Assembly: GCA_028281025.1 (NCBI GenBank)
Contig: JANQKR010000048.1
Location: 1-64,000 of the forward strand
Direction of reading: 5' to 3'
DNA length: 64,000 nucleotides
DNA from: Croceivirga sp.
GTDB taxonomy: Bacteria > Bacteroidota > Bacteroidia > Flavobacteriales > Flavobacteriaceae
The notes under the pieces were generated by a model. The model searched no databases and was not told where the DNA came from. It worked only from the letters and a program-made list of their open reading frames with translations. Position 1 is the stretch's first letter. Each line of letters starts with the position of its first letter. Positions 25,315-34,543 of the stretch are shown here, in pieces. The position numbers and the translations under genes were made by a program.

Positions 25315-26499
25315 ATGGAGGCATTGGTAGGATATATGGACAATAGTTTAACGATTGCAAGTATTCTCTTGTTGACCTACAGTTGCACGGAGCCTTTTGA
25401 ATTTGAGGCAGAAGGATTTGAAAATGTTTTGATAATTGATGCAAGTATAACGGATGAGGTAAAGACACAAGAGGTGTTTTTGTCCCGTTCGTTCGTCTCG
25501 GATGAAACCGCTGCTCAAGAAAGTGGTGCCCTAGTAAGTATTAGGGATGATATGGGGGCCGAATATCAGTTCCAGGAAGCAGAACCGGGGCTGTATAGGT
25601 CCACTGTTGATTTCGGAGCCGTAGAAGGGCGGGATTATAGCTTACAGGTGCGGACGAATGATGGGGATTCGTATTCTTCCAGTACGGTGACACTTCCCCC
25701 CAAAGCGGAGATGGCGGAGCTTGAAGTCGTAAGAACCACCAATGAGAGCGGTATCGATGGTGTGGCGATATTGGCCAATGGCATGGGGCCGGGAGGAGAG
25801 GTCGGGTACTATAGATATGAGTATGAAGAGACCTACAGAATAGTTTCGCCTTTTATAACATTTGCGGAGTTGGTAGTCGTTTCCGAAGATCCACCCCTCC
25901 TTGAACTCAGTCCAATAGATAGGGAACAACGTATTTGCTACAATACAGAGGTGTCAAATGTGATTGCGATAACCGATACGGAAGGTTTCTCGGAAAATAG
26001 GGTAAGTGATTTTCAGGTGAGGTTTATTCCACAAGACGACGAAATAATTGCGAGCAGGTACAGTATTTTGGTCAAACAGTATACGCAATCTCGGGAAGCG
26101 CATGCCTTTTATGAAACCTTACAGGAATTTTCGGGCATTGAAAACCTGTTTACCCAAACCCAGCCTGGCTTTATCAATGGTAATATAAACCCGGACAATG
26201 ATTCTGGGAAAAGGGTACTGGGCTTTTTTGAGGTGACCTCGGTCACTTCGGAAAGGGTGTTCTTCAGTTTTGAGGATATTTTTCCCAATGAGGTTCCCTT
26301 CTCTCCCTTTTGTGAAATAAGGACCATAGATTCCACGGATCCCTCCCTGTTCAATCTCATAACATCCGACAGGTGGAGATTTGTATCGATACTTCCCACT
26401 ACATCGGATGTCATACTGATCTATGAAATTGCACCTGCCCGTTGTGTGGATTGCAGCTTGTTCAATACAACCGTTGAACCTGATTTTTGGGAAGATTAA
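25315..26499 (+). CDS. DUF4249 lipoprotein, first of a tandem pair
   Basis: 394 residues with lipobox LTYSC (Cys24) followed by TEPFEFEAEGFENVLIIDAS, the start of the DUF4249 domain. The domain holds Ig-like beta repeats (VSIRDDMGAEYQFQEAEPGL, RDYSLQVRTNDGDSY) and ends RCVDCSLFNTTVEPDFWED. DUF4249 proteins accompany TonB receptors in Bacteroidota and are thought to sit on the outer membrane as accessory lipoproteins. No function is established. The start is 3 bp after the receptor stop. The next gene is a clear duplicate: long identical blocks such as FSENRVSDFQVRFI and ETLQEFSGIE occur in both. Confidence 0.85.
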   Translation: MEALVGYMDNSLTIASILLLTYSCTEPFEFEAEGFENVLIIDASITDEVKTQEVFLSRSFVSDETAAQESGALVSIRDDMGAEYQFQEAEPGLYRSTVDFGAVEGRDYSLQVRTNDGDSYSSSTVTLPPKAEMAELEVVRTTNESGIDGVAILANGMGPGGEVGYYRYEYEETYRIVSPFITFAELVVVSEDPPLLELSPIDREQRICYNTEVSNVIAITDTEGFSENRVSDFQVRFIPQDDEIIASRYSILVKQYTQSREAHAFYETLQEFSGIENLFTQTQPGFINGNINPDNDSGKRVLGFFEVTSVTSERVFFSFEDIFPNEVPFSPFCEIRTIDSTDPSLFNLITSDRWRFVSILPTTSDVILIYEIAPARCVDCSLFNTTVEPDFWED

Positions 26500-26507
26500 T
26501 TTTTACG

Positions 26508-27785
26508 ATGTTGAGAAATCCCATAACCATATCATTTGTTTTTCCAGTGTCCAGGGGGAGACGGTACCATAAGGATTTCAACCGTAAAGTCGATAAGTTG
26601 CCTCTTGAAAGGTATTGTAAAAGTGGTCTGACCATCTTGGGTATGCTCTTGGTCATTCCCAGCTGTACGGAACCCTTTGAATTTAACGCGGAAGAATTTG
26701 AAAACGTTTTAATAATTGAAGCAGGTATAACGGACGAGATGAAGGCACAGGAGGTGTTTTTGTCCCGTTCGTTTGTCGCGGACGAAGAAGTGGTTCAGGA
26801 GCGTGGTGCCATGGTAAGCATAATGGATGACGTGGGGGTCACATATCAGTTTCAAGAAGCAGAACCAGGTCTGTACAGGTCCACTGTTGATTTTGGAGCT
26901 GTGGAGGGGCGTGAATATAGGTTACAGGTTAGTACGGCCGATGGTGCTTCCTATTCCTCCACTATGGTGACACTTCCTTCCAAAGCGGAAATTGAAGAGC
27001 TCCGGGCGGTGAGGACCACCAATGGAAGGGGTACAGATGGTGTGGCCATATTGGTCAACAGTACTAGTCAGGATGATGGTGCTGGATTTTACAGATATGA
27101 ATATGAAGAGACCTATAGGATACAATCCGCTTTGGTGGGATTTGAGCGATTAGAGGTGGTCTCAGAAGACCCACCAACGCTTGAAGTGGTTTGGAATGAT
27201 AGAAATGAGCGTTTTTGTTACAATGGACAGACTTCCAATACAATTTCCATAACGGACACGGAAGGTTTTTCGGAAAACAGGGTAAGCGATTTTCAAGTGC
27301 GGTTTATTGATAGAGGGGACAGGATAGTCGCGAACAGGTACAGCATTTTGGTGAAACAGTTCAAGCAATCAAGGGAAGCGCATGTTTTTTATGAAACATT
27401 ACAGGAATTTTCGGGCATTGAGAGTTTGTTCACGCAGACCCAACCCGGTTTTATCAATGGAAATATAAGCTCCGACAATGATCCAGAAGACAGGGTATTG
27501 GGTTTTTTTGAGGCAACAGCAGTGACCTCCAAAAGGATATTCTTCGATTTTAATGACATCTTTACGGAAGAAGATCCGGGTACTCTTATTTCTGAATGTG
27601 AAGAAACACTTAGGATAAGTCGTTTTGATCCTGGACTGTTTGGGCTGATAACATCGGGCAATTGGCGATTTTTGTCCACCGATCCCTTGGATGAGAGCCA
27701 GAACACCTACTTATTGGTAAAAACACGATGTGTGGATTGTACGGTATTTGGCACAAATGTTAGACCGGATTTCTGGGAAGATTAG
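26508..27785 (+). CDS. DUF4249 lipoprotein, second of a tandem pair
   Basis: 425 residues from ATG 26508. The lipobox is VIPSC and the domain begins TEPFEFNAEEFENVLIIEAG, almost the same as its neighbour. It ends RCVDCTVFGTNVRPDFWED. The stretch before the lipobox (~45 residues, rich in Arg/Lys) is too long for a normal signal peptide, so the true start may be a non-ATG codon closer to LGMLLVIPSC, for example a TTG near 26599. The two paralogues differ most in the middle and C-terminal parts, which suggests different binding specificity or partner choice after duplication. Function unknown. Confidence 0.82.
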   Translation: MLRNPITISFVFPVSRGRRYHKDFNRKVDKLPLERYCKSGLTILGMLLVIPSCTEPFEFNAEEFENVLIIEAGITDEMKAQEVFLSRSFVADEEVVQERGAMVSIMDDVGVTYQFQEAEPGLYRSTVDFGAVEGREYRLQVSTADGASYSSTMVTLPSKAEIEELRAVRTTNGRGTDGVAILVNSTSQDDGAGFYRYEYEETYRIQSALVGFERLEVVSEDPPTLEVVWNDRNERFCYNGQTSNTISITDTEGFSENRVSDFQVRFIDRGDRIVANRYSILVKQFKQSREAHVFYETLQEFSGIESLFTQTQPGFINGNISSDNDPEDRVLGFFEATAVTSKRIFFDFNDIFTEEDPGTLISECEETLRISRFDPGLFGLITSGNWRFLSTDPLDESQNTYLLVKTRCVDCTVFGTNVRPDFWED

Positions 27786-27787
27786 TT

Positions 27788-29572
27788 ATGGATATGTTGA
27801 AAAATAGAATAATTATAGGGGTTGCTTTTCTGTTTTGCTGTAGTAACTACGGACAATATGAAGCACATAGTGATGATACCTCAATGTATTCCCAAATAGG
27901 GAAAGAGGGTGTTTTTATCCATTATAATGCTTCCTTACTTTTTGTAGGGGAGTATTTGTACTACAGTGTGTATTGCCAAAACAAGAAAACTGGTAAAGCC
28001 AGTGATATCAGTAAAATAGCCTATGTGGAACTGATAGGGGAGGAGGGTACGGTGATATTTAGACAGAAGATAGGTTTGGAGAATGGAAGTGGTCAAGGGG
28101 ATTTCTTTATCCCTGTATCCGTGCCCTCTGGCAACTACAAGCTTATTGGATACACCCAATGGATGATGAATTGGGGTGAAGCATCCTTTTTTCAGGGCGA
28201 TCTTAGCATTCTCAATCCGTATACCAATGTGCAAAAGCCATTTCTTGCCGATCAGGATGCCAGTGGAGCAACCGAAAACACCCCATCAATACACTTGGAA
28301 GGGGGATGGAAAAGTAAATCCGAACCAAGTAACAATGGCAAAATAGAATTGGACCTGGTTAGGGAGACCTTGTCAAAAAGGGAAAAAGTCACGATGGTTT
28401 TGCGAAGTACGGACGATGAAGCCTCCTTTGGCCGTTTTTCAATTTCCGTAAGGAGATATGATAGTCTTTATCATCTTGAAAGGGAAAACTCCATACGCTT
28501 TAAAGAAGAACTTGATCGGGACTCCCAGGAAGTGTTGTCCCCAAAAAATATCCTACCGGAAATGAGGGGAGATCTGTTTTTCGGAACCATCAGTACGGAC
28601 AAACCACTTTTATCACTGGCCGATCAGAAGGTTTTGTTTTCGATGGCCGGAGAGGAATACGATCTAAAAGTGTTGACCACCAATGAAAAAGGTGATTTTA
28701 GCTTCTCCTTGAACAATCAATACACAAGTGATACCGCTGTATTTCAGGTTTTGGGACATGAACGGGAAAACTATGCGATAACGCTAAAAGAGAAACTGTC
28801 CCCAGACTACGGCCATTTCACGTTCAAAAAGTTCGCTTTGCACCCAGAAATGGAAAAAGTGATTTTGGAAAGGAGTATTCATAATCAAGTGGAAAATGCC
28901 TATTTCAGTGCAAAGCCGGATACGGTCAAAACAGCTGAAAAAGGTATTCCCTTTTATGGAACAAATGCCACGGTATACCACTTGGACGACTATACAAGAT
29001 TTCCAACATTCAAGGAAACCATAGTGGAAATCGTGAGTAATATTTGGGTCACCAAGGACAAATCCGGGAAGCCTACCTTAAGGATGGGGGCCAAAAATTC
29101 CAGCTCCTATGACATTGGATACCCACCCCTTGTCATTGTTGATGGGCATGTGCTCCAGGATTTTGAAAAGTTAATTGAATACGATGCCAGAAACATAAAG
29201 ACCCTAAGTATAACAAAAGACCTCTACATGATTGGAGGGCGAATATTTCAGGGTATCCTCGATGTGGAAACCTTTGAAAACGATGATCGAATGGTACATG
29301 CCCCATATGTACAGGAGGTAACCCTGTTAAAACCTTTGCCCAATAAAAACTATTTTAAACAGGTGTATACATCAGAAAATAGGCCGGGTTTAAAAAAGAT
29401 ACCGGATTATAGGCATCAGTTGCTATGGCTTCCAAAAATTGAACTGGAGACCGCGACGGAAACGGTTGAACTTTTTACCTCTGATGTACCCGGTACTTAT
29501 GAAGTAACATTGGAAGGATTTACCTTTTTAGGGGAGCCGGTTTCCATCAAAAAGCAGTTTAGGGTAAAATAA
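27788..29572 (+). CDS. Large secreted MG2-like beta-sandwich protein of the TonB/DUF4249 module
   Basis: 594 residues with a signal peptide (IIIGVAFLFCCSNYGQ) but no clear lipobox. The first ~150 residues (VFIHYNASLLFVGEYLYYSV, SVPSGNYKLIGYTQWMMNWG) resemble the MG2-type macroglobulin domains at the start of many Bacteroidota proteins encoded with TonB receptors. Further beta-sandwich segments follow, and a plug-like stretch (~445-490, SYDIGYPPLVIVDGHVLQDF). It is the last gene of the module, 2 bp after the second DUF4249 gene, and is closed by a hairpin. A structural or extracellular presentation role is possible. No enzyme motif is seen. Confidence 0.6.
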   Translation: MDMLKNRIIIGVAFLFCCSNYGQYEAHSDDTSMYSQIGKEGVFIHYNASLLFVGEYLYYSVYCQNKKTGKASDISKIAYVELIGEEGTVIFRQKIGLENGSGQGDFFIPVSVPSGNYKLIGYTQWMMNWGEASFFQGDLSILNPYTNVQKPFLADQDASGATENTPSIHLEGGWKSKSEPSNNGKIELDLVRETLSKREKVTMVLRSTDDEASFGRFSISVRRYDSLYHLERENSIRFKEELDRDSQEVLSPKNILPEMRGDLFFGTISTDKPLLSLADQKVLFSMAGEEYDLKVLTTNEKGDFSFSLNNQYTSDTAVFQVLGHERENYAITLKEKLSPDYGHFTFKKFALHPEMEKVILERSIHNQVENAYFSAKPDTVKTAEKGIPFYGTNATVYHLDDYTRFPTFKETIVEIVSNIWVTKDKSGKPTLRMGAKNSSSYDIGYPPLVIVDGHVLQDFEKLIEYDARNIKTLSITKDLYMIGGRIFQGILDVETFENDDRMVHAPYVQEVTLLKPLPNKNYFKQVYTSENRPGLKKIPDYRHQLLWLPKIELETATETVELFTSDVPGTYEVTLEGFTFLGEPVSIKKQFRVK

Positions 29573-29620
29573 GCCGAAGCCCAAAAAGTGATCAAACTGG
29601 ATTTGAAGTGGTCTTTTTTC

Positions 29621-29649
29621 CGTTCCATTTCCAAAATGGGAATGGAACG
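29621..29649. terminator. Hairpin between the convergent MG2-like and SusD genes
   Basis: CGTTCCATTTCC (29621-29632) pairs with GGGAATGGAACG (29638-29649) with one G-U pair and a 5-nt loop. No T-run follows, so it is a likely but imperfect bidirectional terminator. Confidence 0.5.
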
Positions 29650-29770
29650 TAATGAAATATTAGTTGGCGGGTTGATATTTTTCTTTTTTTGGAAAAGTTG
29701 CATGCCGGTAGGTTCAGTACCAACATGCAACTAAAGCTAACCCTAATCCATTGAACTCAAGAGGAGCTCA

Positions 29771-31321
29771 TTATCTAAATCCATTATTGGTCGGGTCCGA
29801 TTCAAGAAGATTTGGGTTTATGATGATCTGTTCCTGTGGTATTGGATACTTCACGTTTCTCGGCAGTATATTCGTTGCAGCATTATTGAATGGTAGGTAT
29901 TCGGTGTTTTGAACCGTCTCCACTAAAATTCCCCAGCGGATCAAGTCAAGCTTTCGATGACCTTCGGCGGCCAATTCGAACTTACGTTCGTCACGAATGG
30001 CCATTCGCAATTCGTTTTGGCTCATCCCGCTATACGGTTGATCGGGTTCAAAAGCCCTTTCCCGCACGGCATTGATATAAGAATAAGCTCCGCCCGGACC
30101 ATTTAACTCATTTTCCGCTTCAGCGGCCATCAAATACACATCGGCGAGGCGAAAAACTACTGCATTGTCATGGTGGTTTTCACGTCTTGACTCCAACTGG
30201 TCCAGGTTCCAATTCTTTTTGAAGTATGGAAAATTCAAATCAAAGCCCAAATGCTGTTGGGTAATGGTAACATCATACCTTAAATCCCCATCTTGCCAGT
30301 TGGCCTGGTCTGCAAAGCCCTGCACGGGAATGGCCAATCCGAATCCAGTCATGTCCTGGTCCAATTCTGCCATTGCCGCCTGGAGCAACTCGAACCTTCT
30401 AGGTGTACCAGGGCCACCAGGTCTGTTACCACGTCGTGTGGGTTCATCCCGAATACGAGGGTTGAAGAAATCGGTAAACCGCGAACTCCTGTCATCCGCC
30501 TTGTAGTCTATTAAAAATAGTTGTTCATCATTGTAGGCATTGTCCGGGTCCAACTGATCAAAAACATCCGCAAAATTATCAAGTAGCCTATGTGGGGAAT
30601 TGTTGATTACAAAATCGCATTCTTCTTTGACCTGCGACCATTCTTCGTCCAGGAGGTGAAATTTCGCCTTCAGGGTAGCGGCGGCATATCTGGTTGCCCT
30701 ACTCACATTTTCCGGATAACTTTCAGGAAGTAAGGTAATGGCCCTTTCAAGATCCGCTTTCATATCGGCTATTATCAATTCCTCATCAAAACGCCCCAGT
30801 TCACCGGCTTCTATGGGATTCATCAACTCTCTAATGTAGGGCACATCACCCCAAATATTGGTCAAATGATAATAGGCCAGGGCCCTAAGAAAAAGAAGTT
30901 CGCCCACCGCCAAATTTCGGGTATCTTCAGTCAGGTTTTCATTGCCCTCGATCCTGGTCAGGAATTCTACCGTGGCGTTCACCACTTCATAGCAGTCCTC
31001 CCAGACGTTATTGAGGTCACTTACTCCTTCACCGTAAGAGTAACTGGATTGATCACTGGTTGCTCCCGCGTTCCTACTGGACTCCAGAATATCGGATCCA
31101 TAATGATAAAAATCATTTATACCGGGCCAATTGTAGATACCCTGTCTTCCTAAGATGGAATAGGCACCGTTCACGGCCAATTGTGCTTCATCCGCTGTGT
31201 TGAAAAAATTGGCAGGGGATACCTCGTCCCTTAGGTCTTCTTCAAGAAAATCGTCGCAGCCATGAAAGACCGTCATGCCGATCACTACCAAAAAAATGAG
31301 CTTATATCTATAATTTTTCAT
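29771..31321 (-). CDS. SusD/RagB family glycan-binding outer-membrane lipoprotein
   Basis: 516 residues from the ATG at 31321: MKNYRYKLIFLVVIGMTVFHGCDDFLEED has a lipobox (FHGC, Cys22) followed by the typical acidic DDFLEE start. Visible SusD hallmarks are the tetratricopeptide region (ADEAQLAVNGAYSILG, LFLRALAYYHLTNIWGDVPY) and the C-terminal APEELIWRKFELAAE-type helix (RDERKFELAAEGHRKLDLIRW) with YPIPQEQIIINPNL at the end. It binds oligosaccharide at the mouth of the SusC channel. The start lies 10 nt after the susC stop. A frame to 31351 overlaps susC and was not used. Confidence 0.93.
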   Translation of the reverse strand: MKNYRYKLIFLVVIGMTVFHGCDDFLEEDLRDEVSPANFFNTADEAQLAVNGAYSILGRQGIYNWPGINDFYHYGSDILESSRNAGATSDQSSYSYGEGVSDLNNVWEDCYEVVNATVEFLTRIEGNENLTEDTRNLAVGELLFLRALAYYHLTNIWGDVPYIRELMNPIEAGELGRFDEELIIADMKADLERAITLLPESYPENVSRATRYAAATLKAKFHLLDEEWSQVKEECDFVINNSPHRLLDNFADVFDQLDPDNAYNDEQLFLIDYKADDRSSRFTDFFNPRIRDEPTRRGNRPGGPGTPRRFELLQAAMAELDQDMTGFGLAIPVQGFADQANWQDGDLRYDVTITQQHLGFDLNFPYFKKNWNLDQLESRRENHHDNAVVFRLADVYLMAAEAENELNGPGGAYSYINAVRERAFEPDQPYSGMSQNELRMAIRDERKFELAAEGHRKLDLIRWGILVETVQNTEYLPFNNAATNILPRNVKYPIPQEQIIINPNLLESDPTNNGFR

Positions 31322-31331
31322 GATTAGTTTT

Positions 31332-34300
31332 TTAAAATTCCAAAATAACACCTAAAGTAAATGACCTTGCATAAGGATAAACCCCTCCAGCAAAACCTTG
31401 CGAGACCGAGTTGGTTCCACTATTATTGGTAAAGTTGCTCACCTCTGGATCTCCCAATCTAAAATCGGAGAGCAACCAGAGATTGGTGCCCGTTAGGTAG
31501 AGGTTCAATCGATTAAAGGTGTTTTTTATTATTGAGTCCTCCATGGGGACATCATAACTTAATGTGGCCTGTCTTAACCTTAGGAACGAACCATCTTCGA
31601 TATTAACGCTACTGTTGGGGTTGAACAGGCTTGTGGACGCACCGGCACGTGGAATGTCCGATGTTTCATTGACATCTTCCCGCCATCTATTCAGCACAAT
31701 GGGATCTAGATTTTGGTCTCCTCGACCAAAAAATGCAGTTTGGGACCTTATGTTAAAAATCTCATTGCCGTACTGACCGTGGAAGAATAGGTCAATGGAT
31801 AGATTTTTGTACGTGAACGTATTTCTGATACCTCCGAAAAAATCGGGCTCGGGCGTACCAAGAATTTGTACGTCCTCATTGTTCCATACGGGATTATCAT
31901 CCAAATTCTGGAATCGGGGCCCACCTATAAAGGAAAGTCCTTCCCGACCATCATCAATAATTTCCTGGGCAGTTTTATAGGTGCCCAAATAATTAAGCCC
32001 GACAAATACCGGCAAACGTTCACCCACAATCAGCCGGGCAGAGCTACCTCCCTGGTTCCCTGTGCTTTGAATGCCGATAAAGTCCCTTCCATCCAACTCA
32101 AGCACTTCGCTTTTATTGGTGGATATCGCTATTTCCGATTCCCATCTAAAATTGGGCGTATTAATATTTATCGTGTTCAATGCAATTTCAAATCCTTGAT
32201 TCCTGACCGATCCTATATTCTGTAATTGGGTACCTCCCCCTGCTTGGGCGGCAATGGCCGTTCCAAGCAGTAGATCCTCCGTCTTCTTATTGTAATAATC
32301 AACCTCAAGGCTTAAGCGATTCTTAAAAAGGCCCAGTTCCAGGCCAATGTCCAATTGTTTTGTGGTTTCCCATTTAAGCCCATCACTGGGTATTCTAGCA
32401 GGTAGGACCCCATTGGTCAATTGGTTGTTGAACACGGTATTGACCACATTGTAAATGGGCAATGAATTGTACGTACTCACCCCTTGCTCACCAACAATAC
32501 CATAACTGCCCCTAATTTTTAACCTGTTGATGGTTTCGGAATCCCTCAGAAAGTTTTCCTGGTCTATGTTCCATGCCACACCTACCGACGGGAAAAAAGC
32601 ATATTTTTCGCCCTCCTCAAAAACCGATGAACCATCATACCTGCCAACCAGGGTCAATAGGTACCTACTGTCAAAACTATAGTTTACACGGCCAAGAAAC
32701 GAGGTAAGGGTTCTTTGGTTATATCCCGAATTTACCCCATTTTGCAAAGGGTCGCCCAGTGAGAGTTCGTTGAACGAAAGCGCATCCAGAGGAATTTGGG
32801 TTGCTGACGAAAAAGCACTTTCGGAAGTGTTTTTTTGCCAGGTAAAACCGCCCAAAAACTTTAAGGCATGTTTTCCCAGGTTTACATCATAATTAAAGGT
32901 GTTTTCATTCAACAGGCTTTGTTGAAAGTTGGTTTCAACACTTGCAAAGCCTCCATTACCGGCTATGACACGCTCAGGCAATAGACCAGGTCGAAAATCA
33001 TTTTCTTTCGTGTACGTAAGCTCGGCGCCGAAAGTGGTTCTTAATTTAAAGTTTTTGAACAGTTCGTACTCACCATAGACGTTGGCCAACATATTGGTGA
33101 CTAAGTTATGGTCCACACGCAATTCTATATCCGCAATAGGGTTTCGCTGTGTTGAAGAGCTGATCGGATTGGTTCCCGTAAAATTTCCATCTTCGTCATA
33201 AACGGCCCTGATCGGTAATACTGAGGTAACGATCCCTGAATAGGATACTTTGTTGTTTTCCCGCTTGAAATGTGAACCGTTAAAACGAAGTCCAAAATTG
33301 AATCGTTCACTGGGCCGTATATCAATATTGGTCCTTAAGGTATATCTTTCAATACCTGATGCCCTAACAACGCCTTTTTGATCAAAATGATTGAGCGCAA
33401 CATAATAGTTACTGTTTTCAGAGCTACCTGCAATGGATAGGTCCGTATTGGTCACAAAGCCTGTTTGCGAAATTATATCAAGCCAATCGGTATCCGGGAT
33501 GTCGCTTCCGTCAAATTGCAAGGGCAAATCTGGATCAATGGCACCAAAGCCATCGTCACCGGGAACAAACTGCCCGGACTCATTGATATAGTCGACATAG
33601 CCTTGGCCACCCAAAATTTCAATTTGGTTGGCGGTTTCCTGAATACTGGTGTAATGGTTCAAGGTGATTATGGGCTTGGCCTGCGAAATGCCTTTGCCAT
33701 TTTTGGTGGTCACCAGTATAACACCGGCGGCACCCCTGGTACCGTAAATGGACAGGGCCGTGGCATCTTTTAATATTTCTACCGATTCAATGTCATTGAC
33801 ATTAAGGTTGTTAAGGTTGAAATCGGTACCGGTGATAAAACCATCTACCACGTAAAGGGGCGCATTGTTGCCATTAATGGAACTGTTACCACGAATTCTG
33901 ATAGTGGAGCCGGCCCCTGGTGTACCATTATTGGAAGTGACGGATACCCCGGTGGCCCTACCCTGAAGGGCTTGGTCCAGCCTTACGACAGGTTGTTTTT
34001 CAAATGCATCGGATTTTACCTGTGCCACTGAAGACACCAAATCCTTCTTTGTTATTGTGCCGTAACCAATGACCACCACCTCGTCCAATTGTTCGGTATC
34101 TTCCCTAAGTACTACTTCAATGGTGGTTTGTCCGTTCAATGGGATTTCCTGGGCAACAAAACCAATATAAGAAATGGAAAGTACTGCATTCCGATTGGAG
34201 ACGTTGATCACAAAATTTCCATCAAAATCCGATTGCACCCCATTGGTCACTCCTTTTTCTATAATGTTTGCTCCCGGTAAAGGCATTCCGTCTTCGGTCA

Positions 34301-34430
34301 AAATTGTACCTTGGACCCTAACATTATCTTGAGCCTGTACGATGCTGCCGGAACTTAACAAAAAAAGAAAAAGGCAAAAGCATGGCCATGCGCGTTTTTT
34401 ATGAAAAACGCTGATTTTTAGTTGATTCAT
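31332..34430 (-). CDS. SusC/RagA family TonB-linked outer-membrane transporter
   Basis: 1032 residues with a signal peptide (cleavage near VQAQDN). A carboxypeptidase-regulatory domain follows (VQGTILTEDGMPLPGANIIE, QSDFDGNFVINV), then the TonB box region DEVVVIGYGTITKKDLVSS. Next come the plug motif RGNSSINGNNAPLYVVDGFI and a ~700-residue barrel ending YARSFTLGVILEF. SusC pairs with SusD to import oligosaccharides through the outer membrane using TonB energy. Here it is the first gene of the susCD unit on the minus strand, and a -7 element lies at 34471-34478. Its substrate is inferred from the enzymes of the divergent operon. Confidence 0.95.
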   Translation of the reverse strand: MNQLKISVFHKKRAWPCFCLFLFLLSSGSIVQAQDNVRVQGTILTEDGMPLPGANIIEKGVTNGVQSDFDGNFVINVSNRNAVLSISYIGFVAQEIPLNGQTTIEVVLREDTEQLDEVVVIGYGTITKKDLVSSVAQVKSDAFEKQPVVRLDQALQGRATGVSVTSNNGTPGAGSTIRIRGNSSINGNNAPLYVVDGFITGTDFNLNNLNVNDIESVEILKDATALSIYGTRGAAGVILVTTKNGKGISQAKPIITLNHYTSIQETANQIEILGGQGYVDYINESGQFVPGDDGFGAIDPDLPLQFDGSDIPDTDWLDIISQTGFVTNTDLSIAGSSENSNYYVALNHFDQKGVVRASGIERYTLRTNIDIRPSERFNFGLRFNGSHFKRENNKVSYSGIVTSVLPIRAVYDEDGNFTGTNPISSSTQRNPIADIELRVDHNLVTNMLANVYGEYELFKNFKLRTTFGAELTYTKENDFRPGLLPERVIAGNGGFASVETNFQQSLLNENTFNYDVNLGKHALKFLGGFTWQKNTSESAFSSATQIPLDALSFNELSLGDPLQNGVNSGYNQRTLTSFLGRVNYSFDSRYLLTLVGRYDGSSVFEEGEKYAFFPSVGVAWNIDQENFLRDSETINRLKIRGSYGIVGEQGVSTYNSLPIYNVVNTVFNNQLTNGVLPARIPSDGLKWETTKQLDIGLELGLFKNRLSLEVDYYNKKTEDLLLGTAIAAQAGGGTQLQNIGSVRNQGFEIALNTININTPNFRWESEIAISTNKSEVLELDGRDFIGIQSTGNQGGSSARLIVGERLPVFVGLNYLGTYKTAQEIIDDGREGLSFIGGPRFQNLDDNPVWNNEDVQILGTPEPDFFGGIRNTFTYKNLSIDLFFHGQYGNEIFNIRSQTAFFGRGDQNLDPIVLNRWREDVNETSDIPRAGASTSLFNPNSSVNIEDGSFLRLRQATLSYDVPMEDSIIKNTFNRLNLYLTGTNLWLLSDFRLGDPEVSNFTNNSGTNSVSQGFAGGVYPYARSFTLGVILEF

Positions 34431-34470
34431 AGCTTTCAGTTTAGTTAGTTATCAGTTATTTATACTGAAA

Positions 34471-34478
34471 CAAAACTA
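34471..34478 (-). promoter_or_regulatory. Candidate -7 element of the susCD unit
   Basis: Minus-strand TAGTTTTG matches TAnnTTTG about 40 bp ahead of the susC start. No TTG is at the right distance upstream, which is common where an activator such as the adjacent hybrid sensor is needed. Confidence 0.45.
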
Positions 34479-34543
34479 AAGCCATCTTCAACTTAGCTAT
34501 GGGGCATATCGTTTATTCTATGGGTCAAATAGCCCACCTCAAT

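Noticed and set aside
29771-31351. Longer start for the SusD gene
   Set aside because: It would begin inside susC and put ten extra residues ahead of a good lipoprotein signal. The ATG at 31321 is preferred.
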